DNA from: Marisa cornuarietis
Lineage: Eukaryota > Mollusca > Gastropoda > Architaenioglossa > Ampullariidae
Assembly (NCBI GenBank): GCA_004794655.1
Contig: SMMW01000534.1
Span: forward strand, 3,963,001-4,027,000
DNA length: 64,000 nt
Direction of reading: 5' to 3'
In this document: positions 12,001 through 25,400 of the stretch, in pieces
Numbering within the stretch: the stretch's first letter is position 1
Layout: every line of letters begins with the position of its first letter
The notes under the pieces: model-generated
What the model was told of the DNA's origin: nothing
Seen by the model: only the letters and a program-made list of their open reading frames with translations
Databases searched by the model: none
Program-made: the position numbers and the translations under genes

Positions 12001-15000
12001 GAGGTTTAGGGGAGTGTGTGAGACTTGAGAGAGAAGGAGAGGAGACCAAACATGATGTTATATTAATGCTGTCATTGCCATTCCTGCTGTAAAAAAAAAA
12101 AGAAGATATTTTGCAAAGAACCATTCTGGTTTTTATCTTCATCGAATCATAATAATGAGGATTTGTATAGCGCCCTTCCAAAAATCGTAGTGCTTTACAT
12201 AAATCTTACATAGACTAAATCGTCAACAACCATGCACCTATATTCGCATATAACATACACACTCACTTCTACAACATACACTCACTCGTACACAAGTAAA
12301 TTACAGACACACATTATGCACGTTCGTGGTCAGGACATGGTTCAGTGAAGTTGTCGTTCTGAAAAGATGTATCTTAAGTTTGGACTTAAAGGAGGTAAAA
12401 GAATCAGAGCATCAAAGACTGATGAGTAATCCGTTTCAAGTTGATGGTGTTTGGTAAGAGAAACTCCTTACATCTTTCTCTTAGCTAGTGAGATTCGCAG
12501 AAGCTTGGTATCAGAAAATGAGCAAAGAAGTCATATAGGGGTATGGGTGGGAATAATGCGCAGGATTTGTGTCTTGCTGCTGTAATGTATTAATTGCTCT
12601 TTAGGTATGTTTCCATGCCTAGGGAAAGGGATGGCATTTTTTTGTGTACAGCACATATCGCCTTAAAATGAACGGTTCAAAATATCATTATCTGATTTGT
12701 ATGTCTGATTCTGTAAAACACCTTGAACCACCTTGAATGGCTGGGTAAAGTGCTCTATAAATAACGTTTTTTTATTATTATTGTGCCTTTTGTGTGAAAC
12801 TTTCCTTCTGTAATATAGAGTATGCAGCTAGCATGTTATCTTCTTCTTCAGTTTATCCTTTATCTCGATTTGCTTATAATTTATTCGAGCCTTTTTTTTT
12901 TTCTTTTTTGTGGGTACTGTCCAGGGTTCTCAATGTTTAGATGTGTGGGAGCGCCTGCTTAATACGGCTGTGTGTATCTTTGCACATGAGAACACGTGCT
13001 CAGAAGCAACAGTGTTATCTCAGAATCCCTGTTAATTTGCTTTTTTTCAGAACTCTGCTGTGTCAGGGCCTAAAGGGTTATTTGTTGGTGAAGCACTTAC
13101 AGGGGTGGGGGACTGCCAGGTGACCAGCATTGAAGCATGGCGCCAGTGCATTCTGACCAGCATGAAAGAACCATCACTAGGACATTGCCTTCCTGTTCAA
13201 CTCATTGGCCAACTCAATACTACTCCTAAAAGTGGGTCAGAAAAAAATGCATAGTCCTGTGTGCATATGTTCATATTAATGGAGAACAGCAAATGTTTCG
13301 ATATATTTCATGTATTGCTGCATATAATGTGCAATTGGCTTTCTTCAATTAGTGGTTTCGTTATTTCTTTGTTAAATTTTGGAGGATGTATTTTATTCCC
13401 TAAAACTGACATTTAAGGAAGTAGTAGCCATCAATCAAATTTAATACCAATTAGATATTTGGTTTCTTTACAGACTGGACACAGCCAGAAAAGGGGGACA
13501 TTGACTGCTGCAACACCACAAGCCCTACTCACCTTTGCTTTTTATATCACACAAAAGCCAGTCAAGATACAGTGAGTTAATACATCTTTGTATGGCGATC
13601 TTTGATAAAACAGGAACAGTAGAGTTTTGCTTATGCAATTACTCCCAGAAATTAATATATTCTCTTTTTTGTCACATTTCTGCCCATATTCAACTCAAAA
13701 AGCCTGTGCCTGTATGTGCACATGTGCATGCATGCATAATAGAGTGGGTGGTTAAATACAAAATTCCAAAAAAAGATCAAGAGTATTAAATGAAATACAG
13801 ACCATCATCTTCAGCCTGCACAGTGCTCACAAATACAGACCATGCCTTCACTTCTCACAAATGTACTTCCCGGGGTTGTTATACACTGAAAACTACCTAT
13901 GTGAGACAGACTCACAGGACCCTGAGCATGTCCTGCAGCTCTGGGCCCTTCACAAACTCGGACAGAGCTGTGACTGCTGGGATCCACTCTAGAAGAGAAA
14001 TTCTGGGGTGCCAAAGAAAACATGGAGAAAACAGTCCGTTTCATAATCACAGAAGTACTTAAAGTTTGACAGGCATGATTTCTGGAATGCAGAAGAATTG
14101 AATACTGTTTTAGATAACATATTCATGTTTTTGTTTGTCCACATTAATGATTTAAAGGCTGGCTCCTACAAACTTAACGAAAGAAGTTATTGTAAATTTC
14201 TTTGGTATATGTTCATGTAACGGAGACTGAGACTAGTCTTGCATTTTTTTTAAAAATAGAAATGGAAAACATTTTCACAGTGACAGTAACAACTTTCAAG
14301 TGCAAGTATTCCCCCTTGGTAATGTTTTCCGCAGAGTTATGCCTGTCTTCCTGCAAGAACAACCACAGATCGACCTGTTTGCAAGCTGCAAAGTGACTGT
14401 TATCTACCTGGGGTTGAAGTTGCATGTGTCTATCCAGCTGTTGACAACCAGACCAAGCTGCTGCGCATATTTCATGGCCGCCGCCCTCCTTTACTGTTTC
14501 TGGGTCACCCACTGGATCTGTTTTATTCAGGTAATGAAAAAGCATGTTTTTTGGGTGCTAGATACATAGCAACTTAATGCAGAACTATTTTTTTATATGT
14601 GGTGTTCAGTTATATGTTGATGTAATTCTTTGGTTTTTGTTTAATTGGATATCCTGTGCTGATTAATGTTCTTTGGTATTGGCTTAAATAAATATTGCTC
14701 GATGAAGATTGTTCATTTATCTGGAGATGAAGGCTTTTTTTTGTTTTGTTTTTTTGTTTTGTTTTTGTTTTTTAATTGGAGAAAAATTTTGCTTAGCTAT
14801 GTGACCAATGTAAACAATCTTTGTCCAGTGTCAGTAAGCAACTATGTGCCCAACACTTCACTGGTGCCACTAAATCTGCCTTACATCATAGAGACTTTCT
14901 GCAAGTATCCTTGGTGTAGTGGATGGTTATTTACAACTTTATTGAAGTGGTTTTATTTAAAAAAAAGGGGGAAAAATCTATTTTAAAAAAAGTAACTTGC

Positions 15001-15246
15001 AAAATCTTCCTTGACCCAGCTTTCAGATATTTGATCTCTCTCTCGGGAGCCCTGGCAATTTTGAATGTAGTACCATGCTATGCATTAGATGGTCAGTTTA
15101 TCTGTCATGCCTTTATTGAACTGGCCCTTCGTTCCTCTTTCCCTGACCCCGAAGTACGAGGCTGCATCTTTTCTATCATTGTCTACTTCGGGACTGTACT
15201 GTTGATCATCAACGTGATATTTGCCATGTGGACTCTTTTGGTATGA
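9076..15246 (+). CDS. MBTPS2: Membrane-bound transcription factor site-2 protease (S2P)
   Basis: This encodes the intramembrane zinc metalloprotease of the Golgi that makes the second cut in SREBP and ATF6, releasing their transcription-factor domains. Coding exons are 9076-9150, 10625-10894, 11264-11367, 11750-11996, 13051-13231, 13474-13571, 14335-14530, 14829-14904 and 15027-15246. All are GT-AG with matching phases and total 488 codons plus TGA, against 519 in human. Exon 1 gives the first membrane segment (residues 1-25, ending YLIDVFLK). The catalytic HEVGH is at residues 140-144, encoded just before the exon 3 donor, and the third zinc ligand motif LDG is at 436-438 in [10 protein letters not shown]. 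Conserved landmarks between them are [27 protein letters not shown] and YACLPAR. The human polyserine stretch upstream of the active site is absent. All known catalytic residues are present, so the gene appears functional. Confidence 0.95.
9800..10330 (+). pseudogene. Degenerate LINE endonuclease domain in MBTPS2 intron 1
   Basis: With frameshifts and stops, the plus strand reads as the APE-type endonuclease of a non-LTR retrotransposon. Successive blocks are [20 protein letters not shown] (about 9842-9901), [10 protein letters not shown] (about 9922-9951), [12 protein letters not shown] then [10 protein letters not shown] (about 10030-10098), and [14 protein letters not shown] then [10 protein letters not shown] (about 10209-10303). 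These follow the order expected of the family, ending with its IDHI and SDHH-type motifs. At least four stops and several frame changes show that it is long dead. It has no bearing on the host gene's coding sequence. Confidence 0.7.
12146..12523 (-). mobile_element. LINE 3' end, degenerate copy 2 (inverted relative to copy 1)
   Basis: On the minus strand this matches the element at 6823-7250 from CTCATTTTCTGATACCAAG through GTCCAAACTTAAGATACATC and GTTGTAGAAGTGAGTGTGT to the tail GGAAGGGCGCTATACAAATC. A short ATTATTATG tail follows at 12146-12156. It lacks the 50-bp insert present in copy 1. It sits in MBTPS2 intron 4. Confidence 0.7.
12600..12782 (+). repeat. Possible second LINE/SINE 3' end
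   Basis: The stretch ends CTGGGTAAAGTGCTCTATAA followed by ATAACG, a T-run and ATTATTATT. This is the form of 3' tail used by CR1/L2-like LINEs and the SINEs that depend on them. No coding remnant is visible. The left border is not defined. Confidence 0.4.
13810..14069 (+). pseudogene. LINE ORF2 C-terminal fragment in MBTPS2 intron 6
   Basis: The plus strand reads [18 protein letters not shown] (a decayed 'TPEHVLQxCPLH' motif, about 13919-13972). After one stop and a frame change it continues [16 protein letters not shown] (about 13998-14045) and ends LKV-TGA at 14061-14069. This is the characteristic C-terminus of a group of animal reverse-transcriptase ORFs. Clean splicing from 13571 to 14335 in MBTPS2 shows that the fragment is intronic. 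A 90-codon ATG ORF over it (13790-14062) is in a different frame for much of its length and is not a gene. Confidence 0.65.
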
Positions 15247-15844
15247 TGAAGTCCCCATGACAGTATTTTTGCATCTAAAGACATCACCTCATCTTCTTTA
15301 TATGAAGGCAATGAATTGATTGGTTATTTGTTGAATTGAAATGTTCATTTATTTGCATGATGATATGTATGGCCTTACTCCACAGGTTAAAGAGTGAGAG
15401 TGTGTATGTGTGTGTGTGCATGTGAGAAGGAACTAAGAACAGTTTTAACTACTGTTACTGCATATAATGGACACATTTCATCTACACGTGTGAACTCAGA
15501 TTATCATTTTAACATGCCTGTCTCATGTCATTTTATTTTTCATATTTCCAGAACGTCTAGCAACAGCAAGTGTACATGAAATGACCAATATGAAAGACCA
15601 TCATTGCTTGAGGTTTTTTTTTAGTTGTGCATCTGCCATTCATCAGCTTGTGTTTTGCATGTCTGAAGGTGATGCCGTGTTGGATTTTATTCTTCTTCTT
15701 GTTTGGGAAGATTTTCACAATCACTGCATGACTGCTAGTGCCTTTGCTTGTTTTTAATGTGAAGGTGAAGTTACACAGAATATTTTAGTCTTTTTTTATA
15801 CCTGCTCGTCATTACTAATTTTAGACACAGTTCAGGTGTGTTAA

Positions 15845-15850
15845 AATAAA
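15845..15850 (+). terminator. Candidate polyadenylation signal of MBTPS2
   Basis: AATAAA occurs about 600 bp after the MBTPS2 stop codon, in TTAAAATAAAGCC. It is the first good AATAAA downstream in this AT-rich stretch. A later AATAAA near 19757 would instead give a 4.5-kb 3' UTR, and the sequence alone cannot decide between them. Confidence 0.45.
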
Positions 15851-18800
15851 GCCACCATGGGTAAATATATAAATATTGTGAATGCACAATCACACTAGAA
15901 AGGGAGAGGAATGAACAGAATTGATCCTTAAGCAGATTTTTCTCCTTGTCTTAAACGTGGGCAGTAGTGGCATGACTGGCTTGGGGAAAGCACGGTAATG
16001 GCCACAGTGCTTTTGTATTTGTGGTTACTTGTCAAGTGGGATCACAAAGGTTTTTTAAAACTCTGGTGAGAGAGAATGTTTGTGGATGCTTTTGTACCCT
16101 GAAAGGAGAGGGATTGATGTTTGCTGTGATTTCTTTTCTTTTATTTTTTGATTGCTGAGCTCCAGCCTTCCTGCTGTTATGCTAAACATGTTTATTCTTT
16201 GATCAAGCAGGCCTTTAGGAACATATATCCTTCTCATGCAGTCCCTAGCTTCCTCCTCTCCTTTCTTTTAGCTGCAGAAGCTGCAGATTTCAGAGAACAT
16301 TTGTGGTTCATGTAGCATGTAAGAACACATTCAGTAATGGTCCTGACTTATCTAACTCAGTCTTCAGAACCTGTGGCATTGTGCATCTTGTGTGCATAGG
16401 ACAATAGGACACTTTAAAATGTTTTTGATGACTTACAAACTAGCTTACAGTACTTTGCAAGTCATTAAAAGTAATTTGTTTATGGTACTTTATCAGAAGA
16501 TCTCCATTGTTAGAAATTGGTTTGTGAATCAAAAGCTATGGAGTCATCGCTGGAAACCAAATGTATACAGTACAGCCTACTGCCCACTTAAGAGTGCATG
16601 AAGGGAATTATCTAAATACTCATTATTGTCACATACAATCAGCTAGTGGTGGGTTGTTCCTGCGTGCCACATGTTCGACCAATCTTGTTGAAAGTAGTTT
16701 TGTCTTTTCACTTACCTGCGAGGAACAAGTGCCTTTGAACCATTTATAGCCTTCACATGACAGGCACGTAAGATAAATGTCTCGTTTTCATCTGAAAGAT
16801 AACTGTTTCTGGAGTTCTGATGGTTGTGTTGCATGATATATACGTACACTAACACTGACATTTTCATTTTAATGTCTAGATCATTGCAGTTTATTTGTTG
16901 TTATTTTTAAAGTGCTTTTTAAGTTCTGCATTGAACTTTACATTCACAGATTTCATCTGCAGCCAGTTGAAACTCCACACATTTCTTGCTTTATCATATT
17001 TTAAGATCATCACAGTGACATAATGAAAGGTGGCAGGGCACCACAATGGAAGCACACCCAAAAAAGTTTTGAAATTCTTTTTATTGCTTTAATGTAAATT
17101 TGGCCCTTATTAAAATGGATTTCTTTGCTTTAATATTCCATTATTCTTATGCTTCTTCTTTTCACAACAATACAGTAATTTGATATCAGAACAGCAGTTA
17201 TTGGCTTGCTCTTTAAAAGTCACCCTGGGTGCCAAAAAAACCTTCATTAGACCTCAGGATTATCACCTTGGTGAGAAGCAGGAGATAGTTCCATTCTCTG
17301 ACTTTTACTACAGTTCATTTAGGTGTGCTTTGTATCACCAAGAGGAGACTGGTAACCTAAATCAGCATTCACATGAATAGTATAACCCAAATTGACAGTT
17401 ACAAGAGGAACAGAAACAGCCCTCCTCCAAAAAATGAAAAGCTTCCACAAAGTAGTGTACAAATTAAAATTCAGAACAGTTTAATAACAGGCATTGAAAA
17501 AAAAAACAGTTTAGTAACAAGCATTCACAAAGCAAGTCATAAGGAAAAATTTCACCTTTTCTCAGCCTTAACAGACATTTTCATATGTGCAGTTGTTCTT
17601 TTCTACGCTCTTATCAATTTAAATTAATCCATGTTTTTTTTTTCTTTGATCTGTGAACTTGTCGACAACTTTGTGCTTTATTTTATGTTTACTCTGGTTT
17701 GCCTTTAAGAAGCAGCACAATGGAAGTAGACATTCAAAAGGTCTGTATGTGTCTCTATATATTTATGCATTCATGCACAAACACATAACACACACATTTT
17801 CTCCATGAATCAGTATCATGAATTGCAGTTTTTCTAAAATCACCAAATCTGTCATCTTTAACCCTTCAAAATACTTTTTTTTCATCGACATCTTTGGTGC
17901 CATTGCTTTTTAATTTTACTCAAGTTCAGAAATCCAGTCTTATTTTAAAAACTGTTCAAATATTACTTCCTAAATTGAATATTTGTTCTGGTCAGTTGCA
18001 TATTATGTTCATTTGAGGGAGAAATTTGGGAAAGTGTTCAATTGCACATCCTGTCCACTATGTGACTGTTCTTGATAGGTACTAGTTAAGAATATTGAGT
18101 AGACCATATATCAAACAGCTTCCATTTGCAGAGAGGCTTGTAGCATATAGAGCCATGTGTGTGCTTGTTTGGAGCAACAGATTTGTAAGCATGTGTTCAT
18201 GAACTGTCACTCTTCAGGTATGAATTTTTTGCCAAGACCGAGTGAAATCCATTTGCATGTCTGTGTTCTTGGATCTCTTGCATGTTTTTTGTGCATGGTG
18301 GAATAGAAATAGGCATGGTTTGAAAGAAGTACAGTTGAAAGATAACACTTTTTGTTTCCCTGTGCAACTTGCCCAAGAATCATCATTTGAATAATATGGA
18401 TTTGCCTATATTTGTTGCAAATAGTGAAGAGCAATTGATTCCACTTGATTATTTCACTGTATATAATTATATCTGTACATACATGTGCTTTGATATAAAA
18501 CCATCTTTGCATTTTAAGAGTTATTTTGTGGTGCTATTAAAAAAAATGGCTTCAGCAGCTTATACCCACACTATGACCTTGAGAGAGGAGACCAAGTGAT
18601 CTTCATGATGCTAATGACAGGTTGTTGGAGACTTGGGGCGTCAGTCCTCGCTTACCCCTGCAGCTTGGATTCCATGCAGGACTACTAAATTCACTACAGA
18701 GACTTGGCCTGCTGACAGGCTACTGATGGAAAGGATCTTTGGATCATCATGGTGTCTCCAGCATGCAGCACTTTGTTTATCACTCTGACCCTGAAAGGAT

Positions 18801-21800
18801 CTCTAGGGACCTTGACAAAGAAGAAAAGAGCAAGAAAAGTCTTTTTGAAAGAAATTGAATTTGTATGGACGGTTTCATGTGCCTCTTTTGAGCATTGAGC
18901 AATATATTCATGAGGATATGCTTTGCCTCTTGACTAAAGACTGTCACCTTGTTGGGTTTGTTACTACTGCAGGTGATGACACAGTGGTCCAAATCTCTAC
19001 ACTAATATCACCTGGCTCTCTCACGCTTGGTATAGTTTCATTGCCATGCAGTATGTATCAATTCCCTTGTAACTTTGAGACTAGTTTTCACATTGTTGGA
19101 CTAGGTGGCAAAAGGACTGTTCTGTTCTGATTTTAACATTAACACCTTACATTTTGACCTGTAACCCTTGTGAGTTGGTCATATAGATGCTCCATTTCCA
19201 TACATTCTCTTGTCTAGTAAACACACAAACTAAAAAAATGAAACAAAATGACAAAAAATTTATTTTTAAAGTCACGCTACACACATCTGAGACACAGCAT
19301 ATTGTGGGGATTCTTTTTTTCTCCTCCCCACCCCACTCCATGACTTTGTCTTGGAAATGGGTGCACATTTTTTCCGTACATGTGTACTTGTATTTTGAAA
19401 CCCATGCATAGATGGACCAGTTTCTTCCACATCTTGCAGCCCTGTGATCATTTGGAGAAGACTTGGGAGCATTCTTGGCATTGGTGGTTTTTGTTTTAAT
19501 TGTCTGCTCACACAATAGAAATGATAACAGCACAATCTTTGGCTTTCCCTAATAGTCAAGAAAATGGAGTTGTATGAATGACAACGCAAGATGCATCAGG
19601 TTCCCCCCACCCCCAAGGCAATGTAAACACAAGATACACTTTTTATGATAGTCGCCATTATGGAGGTTTAAGAATATTGATGTGGACTTGTGTGCACAAT
19701 GCTTTTAAAGAAAGGTACGTATCATGCATAGATTCCCAGATTCTATGTCTACTATAATAAAGATCAGTGAAAACAAGGATATTTAACAGTTATTTACATC
19801 CCAAAACAAGGTGATGTGAATGGTGATGATTTGTGCCTGTAAGATTGTGATGACAGTTTGATAAAATCAATTACATAGCTGTAAAGGTTAGGTTGTTGAC
19901 TAGGAAATTTGACATGTATATATACCAATGTAAAACATTTCAAAATCCAACATAAAAATTTTAACAATATTCCTGTTACTCTTGCCCTAACTTTCATTAA
20001 TTTCAAAAGAATTTTAACAAAAAAGTACATGACAGGTAATAATATATTTTTTAAATATAATAGGGCAGCAATATTCATTTTTCGCTGATAACAACAAAAT
20101 GTTTTTTAATAGTTGCTTTTGCTCAACCAATAATAATTGGGTTCAGATTTTGATTTTGAAAACTAAATTTTACAATTAGTGTCTTCACAATCTCAGCAAA
20201 ATTGCTTGCAAAATATAACTGACTAAACGCTACATGTGATATTTGGTTGAGATTTGTCAGATTGGCTACTGTGTGCCTCCTTGGACTGCAGAGTAAGAAT
20301 TACAGTGTAAACAAACAGGTGCCAATGTTATCAGACGTGATGGCCACATGAAAGGATAGAAAAGGCTGAATAAAAAGAGCCAGGTTCAATTAAGGCACCC
20401 TTATCTTCTGAAACCAATAGTTTATTACTGTGCCTGTACCCCGAGCATTAAAACTTGAGAGCTGGTCCTCAAATGTTTTGTCACTACAACTGAAAAAGTC
20501 CTGTGTTAACTTCAGGACAAAGGACTCACTTAACCCAAACAGATTCTTGTAAAGAAAACTCCCTCTGTGTCAATACATTTTCACATTTGCATTGACTTTG
20601 TTCAAATCACATTTCATAAAAATTCTCTAAATTTATCTTTTGATTTTAATTTTAAATGATTTAACAGCTTTCTCTAATGGAAATATTAAATATTAACAAA
20701 TTCACATTAAAGAAACATGTTAAAGAATTTTTAAACTTAAGTACATAGGAAAAAAGTATCTCTCAATTCTACATACTTTCCTCTTCTATGTAGTTAACAC
20801 TATTATGCCCACAAGCAATGGCTTTCACAACTGATGTTATATATATTAACTTGGTCCCTGTTGATGTGAAGGATATTGAATTTGCTGCAACCACTGACTT
20901 GGTGTGCCAATAAGGTACAACACTTTATTGACATGCTGCCACTTGACCAAAGCAAAATGGAAACTTTCCCCCCAAAAAAAACTCATGATGCTAATATAGC
21001 CCCATTTTGATGGTTTTATTAGCTAGTTGATGGAGGTCAGGTTTGGGTTTCTGTCCTGTATCAGGTTCAAAAGGTACCAATTATGCTTTACAAAAAATGT
21101 ACAAGTGATCTCATAAGAGACTAAGAGAACTACTCCTGTGATGATTTCTGTGAAATCTTGGGATAAACATTGGGAGAGATGAAAATTTCCATTAAAACTG
21201 CTAACATCACAAGCATCTATGCTTGAGACACCATTTTGTCTAAGACTCCCATTTCACCATGAAACAGAAAACATGAGGGGAGAGAAGTATGAATTATCAT
21301 GAATGTTTACTGAGACCGAAGCAAATCTTTGCCTGCAAAATGTGAACCAACCATTGATTTCTCCATGTGATATCAATGATGCCTAAAACAATTGCTCTTA
21401 TTTCTCATCCCAAGGTTCAACCCTTGAAATGAACATGAACAAAACTCATATTAAATTAACCAATAATAATTTTAGAAAGCTTTGGCAGTCCCTGAATCTC
21501 TGCCAGTAATTAAGTAAAAACTGGCATCTCACTACTGAAGAATGTTGTTGATCATTTAAAAATATTTTAATTATTTCATATTTAGTTATCGATAATTTCT
21601 TCTCGATAAATACATTCAATACAGCAAGAAAATGGTTTTAAAATAAACTGTAATAAACAGTATATGGTGTTCACAACAAGGCTAGTGAATAAATCTGCCT
21701 ATGAAAAAACTGAACTCCTAAAGGCTCCACAGCAAAACCTCTTTCCATCTTGACACATATTTTAATCAAGTCGTTTGTAAGTAACATTATTTCTGCAAGT

Positions 21801-22182
21801 TGGTGTGAATGCATGTGTATGGGCGTGCATGCACATATGCATATGAATATGCTTTTATCCAGAGCACATAAATGTGTTTAAAAATGTTTTTATCCTAAAA
21901 TTTATTTTCCCTCATACAAATGATGTCTCTTTGGATCACAACTACTTTTTGATTTTAAATATTAAGTTTTGGTCGGCATTTGTTAACAGAGATTTTCACC
22001 AACAAGATCAGCTTTTTCTGATCATAAAACATTAAAAAGCGATTGGAAAGTACATACCACTACACACTTAGTTGCTACAAACATAAAATAACATTATTTG
22101 TGCTGCCTAACTGCCCATGTGCTGAACACATCTACACAGATTTTTCTGCACACATAAATATTTACAATCATTTAGAAACTGT
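15851..22182. other. Gene-free AT-rich region between convergent genes
   Basis: No ORF here resembles a known protein, and no clear transposon ends or tandem array were seen. The DNA is AT-rich with poly(T) and poly(A) runs. It separates the 3' ends of MBTPS2 and the NHS-family gene, so parts may be 3' UTR of either transcript. Confidence 0.5.
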
Positions 22183-22188
22183 TTTATT
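22183..22188 (-). terminator. Candidate polyadenylation signal of the NHS-family gene
   Basis: TTTATT on the plus strand is AATAAA on the minus strand, about 260 bp past the NHS stop codon. Another AATAAA lies on the same strand at 21901-21906. Either could be used. Confidence 0.4.
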
Positions 22189-22447
22189 AGCAAGAGCATA
22201 GTTTTTTTCAGTCTGCTCATTTCTTAAGCCTAAAATCAACCATAAAATGTATAAAAAGCAAACAATTGCTTGAAGATAGACCAAAAGTTGCAGACAAAAA
22301 AACTACTGCAATGGAAGGATGCATAGACATGTGAGCACCGTTAACTATTTCAAAGAGTCAAAAGCATCAGCACTTTTAAACAACTCTTTTGATCCTTAAT
22401 TCAAAAGAAAGCAGCACAAAATTATGTGACCAAGTGACTGGCCACTG

Positions 22448-25400
22448 TTAAATGCCTCCTTCGTATCGCCACATATCTTTGTCCACTGAATTTTTGCTGG
22501 ATATAGATTTAATAGTAGTCTTTATGCTATCCAGAATGGACATGACAGCTTTCTCATCTGCTGGCTTCTTATTTCCACTGGTTTTTAGTCTCCCTGGTGG
22601 CATCTGGCTGACAATTTTATCACTCATTAAAAATCCATTCTCAGACACCAGCATTTCTACAGACTGTGTGCGTAGACTGTGAGTAGAAGTGTACAAGTCA
22701 TCTTTGTCTTCAAAGATAGGGTCAAAACGAATGTAAGTGGATGACTGGGTTCTAGTCTTATCTTTGCTGCTCTTACCAGACTTTGGAGGCAGTTTCATGT
22801 CGGGTGAGGGTGTTTTATCACTCCGCAACAGGCTATGAGCCTCTTGTTTCATTTTCTTACGAGAGGAGTTGATGCCAGCAAATCCTTTGTTTGTGACTGA
22901 TGACATGGAAAGTCTGCTAAAATTACTGCCATCATCATAGCACTTCAGTTGGTCCACATCCGTAATTCCCATTCTGCGAATGTCCTTGCCACTTTTGGCC
23001 TGCATTCTGTCCCAAGAATTGAGTGCATCCATTCTGAAATTTGGTTCAGGCATGGGATCATCTTCTCGAGTGGCCATACGGTAAGAGGTATTACGTGTGG
23101 CAAGTTCTCCCAAAACACCATGTGTGTTGCGTACTGCTAAACGATAAGAGTCTGCCCTGCTGACTGCATCATCAAGGTTACCAACAGGGCAGGAGAAAGT
23201 CTTTGTCATGCGAGGAGGATGGGATGGGTTCTTGCTGGAAGCAGACGTATCACTTGATGAAAAAGATCTTCCAGGGTGATGTTTACTTTGGACGCTACGC
23301 TTCTGTGGGTTTAAATCCCTATTCATAGCAACACGGTAAGAATCTGTCCTTGGTGTAGAAGCCAGAAAAGACATGGAAGCATCAGAAGCTTCCAGAGGTT
23401 CATGTGTGTGACCCAAGGAAAGATGTGTTGGTGGATTGGATGTTCTATGCTTTCTAGAACTTACATATTTCCCATTCTCTCCACTGTTAATTTCTGATTC
23501 AGGTGCCAGTATTGCATCAGCCATTTGAGGCTGTGGATTGTGAAGCTGTGAGTAATGTGAGCTTGGCCAGGTTCCACACTGATTTGAAGATCGTTTAACA
23601 CGTTCTTGCTGCTGCGAGTCCACCAATGCTGTTGTTGGAGTGGTTGGCGAGCTGAAGCCACTGTCCATTGTCAAAGAATTAGTTCGTGACCTATTTGCAA
23701 GTTTCTCTGCCACCCACCCACCAGAAGATTGCTCAGGGATTCCCAAGTCATGAAAACTCCTTGCAGATTTGCTTTGCACAATGCTAGAAGATGTCTCTGT
23801 GTGGCCACAGTCAGATCTTATCTGCACCACTGGTGGGGGGTATGAATGAAGCACTGGTCCACTGTCCAGCACAACTGGAAAACCTGACCCTGGTTTTGAG
23901 GAGTGTACAGAGCTACAACGTGAAGCACCATTCACAGGAACTGAGGTTGTCCTATTTGCACTTCGCTCAAGGCTTGGAGAGTTGACAGGGGTAGGGGTAT
24001 CTGATAAATCTTGGTCAAGCCTGAGCACAGAGTTGGTTGGGGTGATGTTGGGACTGGAGACATAGGTCAGGCTGGAATCAATGTCTGAAAATGCAGCTGA
24101 GCTGCTTGAGCTTAGAGTGTCCAGAGAATGATTGCCCAGACTTCTGCTCATGTCCAAATAGCCACCACGGCCACAATCTGACAAGGAAGGTATGGATGAC
24201 TGGCTGCTTGTGACTGAGCCCTCAGAAGACTCTACCACACCCGATGACATTCCTGGCAGATAATGGCTGCTCATAGGAGCAGACGTTGCTTTAACAAGGG
24301 TGGGAGGATAGATTATTTGTGATCTAATTCTGCAGTCACCTGACCTCCCTGGCTTGACTGTTATTGTAGGCTGGTACTTAAGATCCACCAAACTATCTGA
24401 AATGCCATTGGATGTAGATGGGAAATGCATGGCAAGTTTATAATTGCCAGACTGGTCACTGCTGCTGTCCAGGGATGACAAGGTCGATGATGCCAAAGAT
24501 GCCTCAGAACCATCTAGTGTTTGGTGGTCAAAATAGCTTACCACAGGTGCAAAGTTTAAAGTCTTGTGCTTTAAAGTGCCAGCAGGGGATTTGTCTCTTT
24601 TCAAAATGCCTGCCGTGGGCTGCTGATGTTGTGAGCGTCTAGATCGTGGCCACGAGTTGTTCTGTTCCTGCACATCTTCCTCCCACACTTTGGACTCTAG
24701 GTAAAGACGTGGTAGTGTACTACCCTTCCACCCTGTTTCTACACCCTTCCACCCTGTTTCTAAAGCCTTCTCCCCTTGTAGACTTGGCTCCAAGGCAACA
24801 GATGAGCCAGTCAGGGAGAGAGGGTTTATGGGCCCAGCACCCTCATGTGACCCGCTTCCCGAAAGAGAAACAGAAGCAGCATCTTGAGGGCTTCGCTGGT
24901 TAAGGTGAGTGCTGGAACTGTCGGTGCTATCTTCATCACTAATTAAACACCAGGAGGGAAAAGTGTGTGGGGAAATTCGTGTCTTGGACTTCACACGAGC
25001 ACAAACTATCTCCTGGTCCGATTCAGAATTTGACTGTTCACCACTGGTCTTTGTCACCCTTACAGCAGCAGACTCGAGAATGGTTGACAAACCAGTGGAG
25101 CTGACACTTTTTGTACTTGTATCTGGTGAATTGCCACTTAAACAACTTCCACAACGTGGAGGAGGTAGAGGACGCACTTTTTTGGTTTTCTCATCATGGG
25201 ACTGGGAAGCCACAGGACATATGTCAGATTCTTGAGCAGTCTCAGCTCCGCTAGCACCAAAGGGACGGAAAATCACACTGTCAATTGTATTATTACTTCC
25301 TATACTAAGCATACTACTATGTGCTTCTTTGACAAGGGGCAAGTGAGTATCATCTTCACCTTCAAGAAGCATGTTGGTGCTCCGCCTCAAGCCACTGTCG

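Noticed and set aside
13790..14062. 90-codon ATG ORF as an MBTPS2 exon or separate gene
   Set aside because: MBTPS2 phases and conserved YACLPAR join 13571 directly to 14335. The ORF overlaps a decayed LINE C-terminus in other frames.
14923..15246. 107-codon ORF as a separate small gene
   Set aside because: Its second half is MBTPS2 exon 9 (from 15027); the first part is intron read-through.
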